From the NCBI RefSeq assembly GCF_000424985.1, contig NZ_AUKX01000016.1, positions 1 to 64,000 of the forward strand: 64,000 bases of DNA. Direction: 5' to 3'. Shown here piece by piece: positions 33,901 through 41,609 of the stretch (positions are counted from its first letter, which is position 1; every line of letters starts with the position of its first letter). The notes under the pieces were generated by a model that saw only the letters and a list, made by a program, of their open reading frames with translations, ran no database searches and was not told the origin of the DNA. The stretch is from Arenibacter latericius DSM 15913. Its GTDB lineage: Bacteria > Bacteroidota > Bacteroidia > Flavobacteriales > Flavobacteriaceae. Both the position numbers and the translations under genes were made by a program.

Positions 33901-35269
33901 AACTCTGTCTGATTAAAAATTTTATTTACTTTAATCAGATATTATGACTACACAAGAACTACAAGAGTTAGAGAAAAAGGCACTGGAATAATTTATGTCC
34001 GGCAAGAGCCTTTTCGGCAGGGACGGTGCATTCGTTCCTATGCTGAAGAATTTTATAGAGAAAGCCCTTGAATCAGAGATGGAAGGTCATCTGGACGAGC
34101 AAGAGCGATCCAAGGGGAATAAGCACAATGACAAGGGCAAGAAAACCGTCAAGAGCGGTTTTGGCACCTTCGATATAGAGACTCCCCAGGATCGCCACAG
34201 CAGCTTTGAGCCCGAGCTAGTCAAAAAGCGCCAGAGTATCCTAGCCGAAAACCTATCGGATAAGATTATAGGTCTTTACGGACTTGGTGTGAGCTATCGT
34301 GACATCTCGTCGCACATAAAGGAAAGGTATGATACCGAGATCTCCTACACGGTCCTGAGCCCGATCACCGATCGCATAATACCAGATGTGAAGGCTTGGC
34401 AAAATCGACCATTGGAGTCTCTTTACTGCATCGTTTGGTTGGATGCAATGAATTATTAAGTAAAGGTAGATGGAAAAATTGTCCATAAGGCACTCTACAA
34501 TATATTGGGTATTAATACAGAGGGCAGAAAAGAGATTCTCGGAATCTATCTGTCCGAAAGCGAAGAGGCCAACTTCTGGCTACAGGTCCTCACCGATCTC
34601 AACAACAGGTGACTAAAGGGCATCCCGATTGCCTGCACCGACAACCTCAAGGGGTTTACCAGTGCGATACTGAGTTTCTTTCCAAAGGCCGAGGTCCAGT
34701 TGTGCATCGTCCACCAGATTCGCAACTCGCTAAAGTATGTGGCATCTAAGGATCAGAAGGAATTTATGAGAGACCTTAAGAAAGTGTACAGAGCCACTTG
34801 CAAGGAGTTGGCTGAGGACGCCCTATTGGAACTTGAGGACAAATGGGGAGACAGGTATCCGGTAGTGATCCAGAGCTGGCAAAACGACTGGGAACACCTC
34901 TCACAGTATTTTTAGTACACCGAGTCCATACGAAAGATCATTTATACAACAAATGCAGTTGGGTTACCATAGCCAGGTGCGTAAGGTCACCAAGACCAAG
35001 GGCGCGTTTACCAGCGACATGGCTCTGCTAAAGCTTGTATACCTAGCTACAATGAACATCTAGAAAAAATGGACAAGCCCACTCCACAATTGGAGTTTGA
35101 CAATCCAACAACTTTATATTAGATTTGGGAACAGGATTGATCTCGACATCAACCGGAACCAATCACTAGGGGTCGCTGATGCTAGGTCTCATTCCAAAAT
35201 CGATCAAATACAGGATTTGACCAATTTTGAAACGAAGAAAAAATAAATTGGACAGAGTTTAATTTACAC
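33891..35269 (+). mobile_element. decayed IS256-family insertion sequence
   Basis: The ends form an imperfect terminal inverted repeat: the left end GTGTAAACTGAACTCTGTCT matches the complement of the right end GTGTAAATTAAACTCTGTCC, each followed by a similar GATT/AATT. Length about 1.38 kb is right for IS256. The single gene inside is a Mutator-type transposase with several stops. No clear 8-9 bp target duplication could be found at the flanks, which suggests later change at one side. Confidence 0.75.
33944..35160 (+). pseudogene. IS256-family (Mutator) transposase, inactivated
   Basis: From MTTQELQELEKKALE a TAA follows at once; the frame resumes with SGKSLFGRDGAFVPMLKNFI, EKALESEMEGHLDEQERSKG and FGTFDIETPQDRHSSFEPEL, the typical N-terminus. 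The catalytic block reads WLDAMNY then TAA in place of DAIHYKV, later NLKGFTSAILSFFPKAEVQL, CIVHQIRNSLKYVA (intact CIVHQIRN) and RKIIYTTNAV, then a frame change before QVRKVTKTKGAF. At least four nonsense mutations plus a frameshift make it inactive. Its G+C content is visibly higher than its surroundings, showing foreign origin. Confidence 0.85.
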
Positions 35270-35343
35270 AACCCTCTAATAATTAACCATTATTCTCGAA
35301 ATAGCCTATTAATTCATGGCGTATTAAAGCTTTAAAGACAATT

Positions 35344-37209
35344 TTATTCATTAGCTTTATTAATATCTTTCACTATAGTACTTATTACTTTTTGTAGCTC
35401 ATCACTTTCTATCACAAACCCATTTTGAACAATTTTTTCGGCTACCCTTATTTTATCAATTTGGTTATAGTTTTTCCTTGTTTTCTCTAAACTAAGTTTT
35501 ATTTCCTGTCTTAGTTCCTTAGCTTTTATGCCAGTAAGGGAGCCATCTCTGTTTTTTTGAATCTTACTGAATAAGCTATTACTTAGTTTTATGCTTGGTC
35601 TAAAAGTTGGTTTTGCGTCTAAATTGACATATTTACATCGATCACCAAAATCACCGGTTTCAATTTCAATATTTTTAACCTTGTGAACCGCTTTCACGGC
35701 AGCTTCAAAATGATTATATGGAATGTAATTTTCAATTTCCCTTAATTTTGTTAACCAACAAAATGCTTTATTTTTTCTAAACAAGGTGACTATCTCTTTC
35801 TTCTTCAAATTGTATCTCTGCCCAGATTTCGTTCTGTCACTATCCATAATTAGTGCGTAATTTTGATTCAGAGATTTGATGAATTCTAAATTTAAATCGC
35901 CATTATTCATTAAAAAATGTTTGTAAGAACTACCTCCATAAAACATTATACTGTAGTCCTCTCCTTCTATTAGGGAATCATCGATTACTTTTATTAAATA
36001 GTTGAGATAAATCTTATCGCTTTGTCCCTCGACCCACAAAAGGTAGTTTGTTTGAAATAAATCATTTGGTTTATATCCAAGATCTTTCAATATTGAAATT
36101 TTTTCTGTTTTAATATCAGAATGAAGAATATGGGTTTTCCCTTTTTTCTTGGAAATGATAAATATTGAATTTTCAGGGGAGTTGATGAAAACTGAGGAAT
36201 GTGTAGATAAGAAATAATGGTGTTTTTCAAATAGACATATTGATCTGTATAAAAGTCTTTGCCACTTCGGATGAAGGTGTGTTTCAGGCTCTTCAATAAA
36301 TACTAAATGAGGTCTTTCTCGGTTTATGAATATTGGAAATAGAATAACGATTAGAGTCTGGAGACCATCACCAAGTTTGTAAATAGGGAACTGCAAATCA
36401 TCTCCAATTTTGATGTGTAGAACATCATCGTCGTATTTGGGTATTAAGTTTATTTTCTTTTTAAAAACATTATCTTCTAAAAAACTTTCAAATAGCATTA
36501 TTTCCTTCCTTTCAGATTCATCTCCCAATAGAAGTTTCTTTATCCATTCATAAATGGATAAACCGGTAAAAATCAGACCCTTCGTAATCGAGTTCTTAAA
36601 ATAATCATGCTTAGTTCTATTTAAATAAATATCTGTATTCGAAAAACTTTCTGTTTCTTGAGCTATTGGTCGTAGACCTCTTAAGATTGGAATATATATT
36701 TTATCCACCTTACTATTTTCAATTCCCAAACTATCAACAGTTGTTCCAAATGAAGTTGTAAGCGTATGAACTTGAGAAATCACACTAGTAATTTTGTATG
36801 TCATTGAATCGTTTGTCAAATCAAATTCTTGCTCTTTAATTGTGCTTAAAAAGCAATACAAACTTAGAATACTGTTTATGATATTATCGTTATTCTCATA
36901 AATATCTCTTGCATAGGTGTTTAAGATGCTTCGATATTTGTATGTAACCCCATAATTATTTAAACTATCAAGTTGCGTAAATATCTGTGTTAAATGCGTT
37001 TTTAATGTTTCCTTAGTATTTTCATCAACGCTAAAAATGAATTTTATATTATTCTCATCAGAAAAAATTGTTCTTAAAAATCTACTTTTACCGGAATTGT
37101 TAACACCCACGAAAGTATTTACCTGCTTTATGTTATTGATGATTCCAAAATATTTAGTGCCACTAAAAGACCCTTCCAAGTTTTTTTTAAGTTTAATTCC
37201 TTTGAGCAT
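35344..37209 (-). CDS. OLD-family nuclease: AAA ATPase with TOPRIM domain
   Basis: The 621-residue protein has an ABC-type ATPase N-terminus with Walker A FVGVNNSGKSRFLRTIF (about residue 37), signature-like LGDGLQTL, Walker B LVFIEEPETHLHPKWQRLLY (about 305), a His switch LSTHSSVFI, and a TOPRIM domain with the acidic YLLWVEGQSDKIYLNYL (about 395) and the DxD YALIMDSDRTKSGQ (about 455). This is the full set of an OLD-type DNA endonuclease. OLD proteins act in anti-phage or anti-plasmid defence. No UvrD-like GajB partner follows, so it is not a canonical Gabija pair. It lies 11 bp downstream of a serine recombinase gene and is probably co-transcribed with it. Confidence 0.85.
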   Translation of the reverse strand: MLKGIKLKKNLEGSFSGTKYFGIINNIKQVNTFVGVNNSGKSRFLRTIFSDENNIKFIFSVDENTKETLKTHLTQIFTQLDSLNNYGVTYKYRSILNTYARDIYENNDNIINSILSLYCFLSTIKEQEFDLTNDSMTYKITSVISQVHTLTTSFGTTVDSLGIENSKVDKIYIPILRGLRPIAQETESFSNTDIYLNRTKHDYFKNSITKGLIFTGLSIYEWIKKLLLGDESERKEIMLFESFLEDNVFKKKINLIPKYDDDVLHIKIGDDLQFPIYKLGDGLQTLIVILFPIFINRERPHLVFIEEPETHLHPKWQRLLYRSICLFEKHHYFLSTHSSVFINSPENSIFIISKKKGKTHILHSDIKTEKISILKDLGYKPNDLFQTNYLLWVEGQSDKIYLNYLIKVIDDSLIEGEDYSIMFYGGSSYKHFLMNNGDLNLEFIKSLNQNYALIMDSDRTKSGQRYNLKKKEIVTLFRKNKAFCWLTKLREIENYIPYNHFEAAVKAVHKVKNIEIETGDFGDRCKYVNLDAKPTFRPSIKLSNSLFSKIQKNRDGSLTGIKAKELRQEIKLSLEKTRKNYNQIDKIRVAEKIVQNGFVIESDELQKVISTIVKDINKANE

Positions 37210-37220
37210 ATAATTAGTTT

Positions 37221-37892
37221 TTAATAAGCCTTTAGATTGACATGTAGTTTACAATATGAATTTTCAATTTCCTGCTTCTCATCCCAAAAAACCACCCCAC
37301 ATTCTTTACAGTTCCTTCTTCCTTGGATAGCCAAATATTTATATAAGGTGGGCTTAGATTTTATTCCAACCAATTTCATTATATCAGCAATCGAATGTTT
37401 GTTTTCTTGGTAATATGAAGCAGCTAACCTTGCTTTCTGTTTGGCCTCTTTTCCTAACCCCTTCTTCCGGCCTAATTGTATTCCTCTTCTGCGTGCACTA
37501 TCGAGACCAGCAGTTGTCCGTTCAATAATAATATCACGTTCCAATTGGGCAACGGCTCCAAAGAGTGTGATGACAAATTTACCATGTGCAGAAGTAGTAT
37601 CAATAAAGGGATCATTAATACTTTTGAATTTTACCCCAAGGTTTTCAAATTGATCTACAAGTTTCAAGAGATGGGAAATACTCCTGGCAATACGGTCTAG
37701 TTTCCAAACAATAACAGTATCACCCTCCCGAAGCCTTGATATCATTAAATTCAAGTTATGGCGTTCTGCCTTGGCCCCAGAAGAAACATCTCGGTAGATG
37801 TTTTTCTCAGAAACTCCTTCTTTCAAAAGAGCATCAATTTGTAAATTGGGATTTTGGGTTTTAGTACTTACCCTTACATATCCAAATTGCAT
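37221..37892 (-). CDS. serine recombinase (resolvase/invertase) with a C-terminal zinc-ribbon-like tail
   Basis: A 223-residue recombinase. The N-terminal catalytic domain starts FGYVRVSTKTQNPNLQIDAL with the nucleophile Ser9, followed by the arginine cluster (SRLREGDTVIVWKLDRIARS) and GAVAQLERDIIIERTTAGL. A helix-turn-helix (HSIADIMKLVGIKSKPTLYK) follows at about 170-192. The end carries CKECGVVFWDEKQEIENSYC and a following His, a CxxC...CxxxH set that could bind zinc and is not usual in small resolvases. A palindrome and a long direct repeat lie just upstream, where resolvases have their crossover sites. It precedes the OLD gene by 11 bp. Confidence 0.88.
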   Translation of the reverse strand: MQFGYVRVSTKTQNPNLQIDALLKEGVSEKNIYRDVSSGAKAERHNLNLMISRLREGDTVIVWKLDRIARSISHLLKLVDQFENLGVKFKSINDPFIDTTSAHGKFVITLFGAVAQLERDIIIERTTAGLDSARRRGIQLGRKKGLGKEAKQKARLAASYYQENKHSIADIMKLVGIKSKPTLYKYLAIQGRRNCKECGVVFWDEKQEIENSYCKLHVNLKAY

Positions 37893-37895
37893 GAT

Positions 37896-37909
37896 GGTAT
37901 AATTATACC
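37896..37909. promoter_or_regulatory. palindrome GGTATAATTATACC before the recombinase start
   Basis: A perfect 14-bp inverted repeat begins four bases upstream of the recombinase start codon (at 37892, minus strand). AT-centred palindromes of this size are typical of serine-recombinase binding or autorepression sites. It is separated by about 26 bp from the direct repeat at 37936. Confidence 0.45.
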
Positions 37910-37935
37910 TATAAAAATAAACTAAGTTAATATAC

Positions 37936-38011
37936 CGAAAAAATGAATTTATTAGGAGTTATTAACCTGATAGTGTGAGAGTTTAAATAAACGGTAGATT
38001 TAATATACTTT
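37936..38011 (+). repeat. direct repeat, copy A, upstream of the serine recombinase
   Basis: About 76 bp (CGAAAAAATGAATTTATTAG to TTTAATATACTTT) match 53549-53627 in the same orientation with roughly eight mismatches and a small A-run length difference. The strongest block is AGTTTAAATAAACGGT. Its place, 44-119 bp upstream of the recombinase start, is where a res or attachment site would be. Confidence 0.75.
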
Positions 38012-38147
38012 AACAGTTTTGAAAAGGTGATCTTCCTGAAATATGGCCAGCCCCCTCCCTTTCTCCATTTGTGTCAAACTTTCAGGCGATAGGTGCAACA
38101 TGGTCTTTTGCAATAAACTATATTGTGGTTCTACCAAAGCCAAGAAG

Positions 38148-38612
38148 ATGATGCATCTAAACATCGACAATGAATATGAGGCAAAATTAGCAATCCTATT
38201 GCATGGCGTAATCCTGAAGAACAAAGAATCGGAAAGTGCCTATTGCAAAGCTATGGAAAGGGCGGTCAGTGCCGACCTTAAGGCCCATTTTCAGGACAAA
38301 TTTACGAAACATAAAAGATTTGACGAAACCTTGACCCGCGAGGTGTCTGTCGCATTTTCCCAACTCCCTCCCGTTGCTTGGAGGAACAGCAATAAGGACC
38401 TTTGGATCGATACCGAGACCATTGTCCGCTTGTCGGATGATGCTTCCATGTTGAAAGTATGCATTCAAGGTGATAGGGCGGCGGTGAGGGAATATGCTGT
38501 CTTGTTGGAAAAATACTCGCTACCATTTGACGTGTACCATGTCATTAGAAAACATAAAATGTTTATAGAACTGGATCTGCACAAGGCGAGTAAAATCAAG
38601 GATCTACATTGA
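38148..38612 (+). CDS. DUF2383-type four-helix-bundle (ferritin-like) protein
   Basis: Starting at the ATG 38148, where similarity to the family begins, the protein is 154 residues. It reads as four helices: NEYEAKLAILLHGVILKNKE, AYCKAMERAVSADLKAHFQD, FTKHKRFDETLTREV and DRAAVREYAVLLEKYSLPFD. This is the DUF2383/PA2169-like ferritin-like fold, whose members are linked to stress responses and have no proven enzyme activity. The frame extends to 38043 but those codons are Cys-rich and look noncoding. It lies just inside the direct repeat, away from any operon, with two response-regulator genes following. Confidence 0.65.
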   Translation: MMHLNIDNEYEAKLAILLHGVILKNKESESAYCKAMERAVSADLKAHFQDKFTKHKRFDETLTREVSVAFSQLPPVAWRNSNKDLWIDTETIVRLSDDASMLKVCIQGDRAAVREYAVLLEKYSLPFDVYHVIRKHKMFIELDLHKASKIKDLH

Positions 38613-38968
38613 TAATGGGTCGTTCCAGTTCCAATGGTGACTACATCCCAGCAAAATATCCTTGTAATCAAGTCTATTGTCCGGACCTAATAATATACAG
38701 CGCCATCAGCATGTAATTGTGGCTTTTCATTAAATCGATCATGAAATATAGCGCCGTGGTTATGCAAAAAAATAGAGGTTTTCGGCAACGGCCCAGATTG
38801 CTTGAATATCCTTTGTTCGTTCTGCAAATGGATAATTGCCAGAACTTCCATAAAAAACGTTTGCCTGATCGGTAGGCACCGATTAACCCGACTCGAATAC
38901 CTGTTGACGAAATAGTAAGGAGAGGTCGATTGGCGGTCTTATTTTTGCGCCAAGATTATACCCTTATT

Positions 38969-39139
38969 ATGAAAACAGCAGTACTTTTTATAAAGATTTA
39001 TGCAGATGGTATTATAAACATAGGGAATTTGATAGTTTAAAAATACTTCAAGACCCTTGCATGGTTCAGTTTCATCATGTATACAATAGGGTTATATGCT
39101 TTTATCTATATAGTAACTACTGGTTTTGCATTTGATTGA
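38969..39139 (+). pseudogene. small membrane protein with an in-frame stop
   Basis: ATG at 38969 gives KTAVLFIKIYADGIINIGNL then IV and a TAA; the same frame then reads KYFKTLAWFSFIMYTIGLYA followed by FIYIVTTGFAFD and a stop. The two parts form a plausible ~55-residue membrane peptide if the stop is read through, so this is probably a nonsense-mutated gene. No family is recognised. Bases 38613-38968 hold no other gene that I can support. Confidence 0.4.
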
Positions 39140-39262
39140 GTCAAAGTAGCCATGGCCCTGACTAATGTTCTTTTTAAGTTTTATTGGTTTAAATTATTGA
39201 TTTTATTTTTTGAGTAATGAGCAGCTCATTCCATAAAATCCCATCTTATAATGTAGGTATAT

Positions 39263-39670
39263 ATGGAAGAGAATACTGTTTGGATTATCGATGATGATAT
39301 GGTATCACAATTTGCTATGGTGTATAAAATAGAACAGTCATACCCAAACAACCGAGTCATTGGTTTTTATACTGTGGAAGAAGCTTTGACCATGATTAAA
39401 GAGTCTTCGGAAACTCAATGCCGCTTACCCAACATAATATTATTAGATCTTGTACTTCCCGAAATGAACGGGTGGCACTTTCTAAGTGAGTTGGAAAAGC
39501 TTCGAGGTCATATCAACAGCGTAAACATCTATATTTATATTGTTTCTGCCTTTTCCAATAAAACGGACCGTAAATTGGCCAAGGAACATCCTATGGTTAA
39601 GGATTATTTCGATAAGCCTATAAGTAAAGGTAGCGTGGACAAGATATTTAAAAAGGGCAAAAAAGAATAA
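39263..39670 (+). CDS. single-domain response regulator (CheY-like receiver)
   Basis: A 135-residue receiver with the acidic pocket WIIDDDMVS, the phosphoacceptor Asp in NIILLDLVLPEMNGW, the conserved Ser in IVSAFS and the Lys in YFDKPIS, so the active site is complete. There is no output domain. Such regulators in Flavobacteria usually relay phosphate between hybrid kinases. No kinase is adjacent; the ATPase-less multi-PAS protein at 4205 is a theoretical partner in the window. A DUF2383 gene lies upstream and a LytTR regulator is convergent 400 bp away. Confidence 0.88.
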   Translation: MEENTVWIIDDDMVSQFAMVYKIEQSYPNNRVIGFYTVEEALTMIKESSETQCRLPNIILLDLVLPEMNGWHFLSELEKLRGHINSVNIYIYIVSAFSNKTDRKLAKEHPMVKDYFDKPISKGSVDKIFKKGKKE

Positions 39671-40069
39671 GCCGGCGATATAGACCTCGAAATAATTTTA
39701 TGTTATGCTTTATCAAAATGCACCCGGCCATTCTTGAGAATGAAATATATTTCCCCGTCTATTAAAAGTACGGGACAACCATTTCTTTAAAGGATATATA
39801 ACGAAAACCTTAGGTTTATGCTATAGGTAGCCATAATTCAAGAGAAATCCTGATAATTTTTTATCTGGTATACAATTCACCGAATTTTTAACCCAACCCA
39901 ATTTATAAATTTAGGAATATAGGTCGGAGACCCATAAAACCGATCCATGCCCAATACCAAAAATCACTTCGGCAGGATAGAGAAATCCTCTAATGTTATT
40001 TCCAAATTAAAGCGGCATATATGGTTGCCCTTCAAAGGAGACTGTATATATTAGGTACTCGAATAATCC
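39671..40069. other. convergent intergenic region, no supported gene
   Basis: About 400 bases between two convergent response-regulator genes. A 35-codon plus frame from 39947 (MPNTKNHFGRIEKSSNVISK) exists but has no support. No terminator hairpin with a T-run was found. Confidence 0.4.
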
Positions 40070-40762
40070 CTAAATACTATTCACCGCCTCGGCCAACTCT
40101 GTTTTTTTGTTTCGGCTTAATGGAATCTGTCTTCCTGCAACTTCAACATTTCTACTATTGAACTTCTCGATCTTTTCCAGGTTTACGATAAAGGATTTGT
40201 GGATTCTTAGGAACTTGTTCTCCGGTAACTGTTGTATGATGGATTTCATGGTAGATAGTGTGACGATATTGGCTTCATCCGTGACGAATTTAATATAGTC
40301 GCCAAGGGCTTCGATCCATTTTATGTCGTCAAGAAAGACTATTTGCTTTCTCTTGTTGCTTTTTACGAAAATATGCTCTTCATCTTGGTTAACGTTATTT
40401 ATCTGTTCATATTTGGTTATAGCTCTCTCGATAGAGACATTAAAACGGCCCGTGGTGAGGGGTTTGTGAAGGTAATCCGTTACATCGTAATCAAAGGCCT
40501 TAAGGGCATAATCGGCTATGCCGGTGATCAAGATTATCTGCGGTCGGTCGTCCATGGACTCCAAAAGATCGAAACCATTGATAATCGGCATTTCAATATC
40601 CAGAAACACAAGGTCTATCCCATTGTTTGCGATACCTTTCCTTGCTACAATGGCGTTGCCGTACTCCGGTACCAGTGCTAAGTTTGGATGATCGTTCACT
40701 AAATTGGCCACGGCCATGCGCAGCATGGACCAATCGTCTACGATTACACTTCTTAATTTCAT
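40070..40762 (-). CDS. LytTR-family response regulator
   Basis: The ATG at 40762 gives a 230-residue protein (11 more codons exist upstream but the receiver starts here). Residues 1-115 are a receiver: VIVDDWSM, phosphoacceptor Asp in LVFLDIEMPIINGFD, Thr in ILITGIADYALKAFD and Lys in YLHKPLT. Residues 135-230 are a LytTR DNA-binding domain: DDIKWIEALGDYIKFVTDEA, KFLRIHKSFIVNLEKIEKFN and QIPLSRNKKTELAEAV. The usual partner, a LytS-like histidine kinase encoded next to it, is absent, so it is an orphan here. Targets are unknown. Confidence 0.88.
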   Translation of the reverse strand: MKLRSVIVDDWSMLRMAVANLVNDHPNLALVPEYGNAIVARKGIANNGIDLVFLDIEMPIINGFDLLESMDDRPQIILITGIADYALKAFDYDVTDYLHKPLTTGRFNVSIERAITKYEQINNVNQDEEHIFVKSNKRKQIVFLDDIKWIEALGDYIKFVTDEANIVTLSTMKSIIQQLPENKFLRIHKSFIVNLEKIEKFNSRNVEVAGRQIPLSRNKKTELAEAVNSI

Positions 40763-41078
40763 AAGGGCAGATTTGGGGATTGAAATCATCGACAAAGTAC
40801 GTAAACAACATTATTCACCACACTCCAAGTTGTGAAAGTGGCATTAACTGTGGTGTAGATAGAGGTAATTATGGTTCTAAAGTTTTCGTCAAGTTAATTT
40901 CTTTTTTTGGGTAAGTCATCGTATAGACTTCCCCAAAAGCCGGAATTTGTACTTGACGTGTAGTGCTGGCAAAGTTAGAACATCCAGATAGCTCATTTTC
41001 TAAGGCTTAGAATATTAAATTCTTTTTAAGAGTAAAATAGTCTTGCCATATTTATTTTGTGGGTCTTCCAAGAGTATG

Positions 41079-41600
41079 TTAGTTTTCTATGTCACTATCC
41101 ATATAATATCTTCTTTCAATTTCTTTCCCATCTACACTCTCTTTGAGGTTAGATTTATCACTTACTTCTTTAAATATCTCCTCATAGTCTTTGGTGTAAA
41201 GTGCGTCGGGAACAATATTGATATCAAATATTACTTCCTTCTTATCTATTGAGTCAAAATTTCCGTACAAAGTAACATAATATTTAGCATAGCCAATGTT
41301 GCTTATAGCCGTATAATTTAACCTTAAAAAACCCTCTCTGCCAACAGGAATGCTTTTAATGGATGATTTTTTTGAAAGTTGTAAACAACTACAGGAGGTG
41401 AATATGTCATTTAATACGAAGGGATTTTTTCCCGTGTTTTTAATTCTAAAGACAATTTCTTTCTCTTGTCCTCTTAAAATTGGGTAATAATGTCTGTTAT
41501 TATCTACAATTTCAATAGTGGTCTTTCTGTCTTTAATATTGCAGCTTTTTAAACTTATGGAAAGTAGTAATATAAGTAAAAGATAGAATTTATATTTCAT
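41079..41600 (-). CDS. DUF1573 lipoprotein, last gene of the polysaccharide-type cluster
   Basis: A 173-residue protein with a lipoprotein signal (LKSCN, lipid Cys about residue 20) and an Ig/ASPM-like DUF1573 domain recognised by IVFRIKNTGKNPFVLNDIFT followed by SCSCLQL and a final LYGNFD strand. The CxC pair is typical of the family, whose function is unknown. It lies 9 bp after the DUF4838 gene in the same direction, so it closes the five-gene set running from 49259 to 41079. The C-terminal 50 residues are charged and specific to this protein. Confidence 0.75.
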   Translation of the reverse strand: MKYKFYLLLILLLSISLKSCNIKDRKTTIEIVDNNRHYYPILRGQEKEIVFRIKNTGKNPFVLNDIFTSCSCLQLSKKSSIKSIPVGREGFLRLNYTAISNIGYAKYYVTLYGNFDSIDKKEVIFDINIVPDALYTKDYEEIFKEVSDKSNLKESVDGKEIERRYYMDSDIEN

Positions 41601-41609
41601 CGGTTTAAC

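Noticed and set aside
33881-35279. Target-site duplication of the IS256 copy
   Set aside because: The 8-10 bases flanking the two ends do not match, so none is claimed.
35344-37209. OLD nuclease as the GajA half of a Gabija system
   Set aside because: No UvrD-like GajB gene adjoins it; the only UvrD-like trace in the window is a fragment 31 kb away.
38613-38968. Possible structured RNA or IS remnant after the DUF2383 gene
   Set aside because: Short stretches look less AT-rich, but no consistent frame, inverted repeat or RNA fold could be defended.
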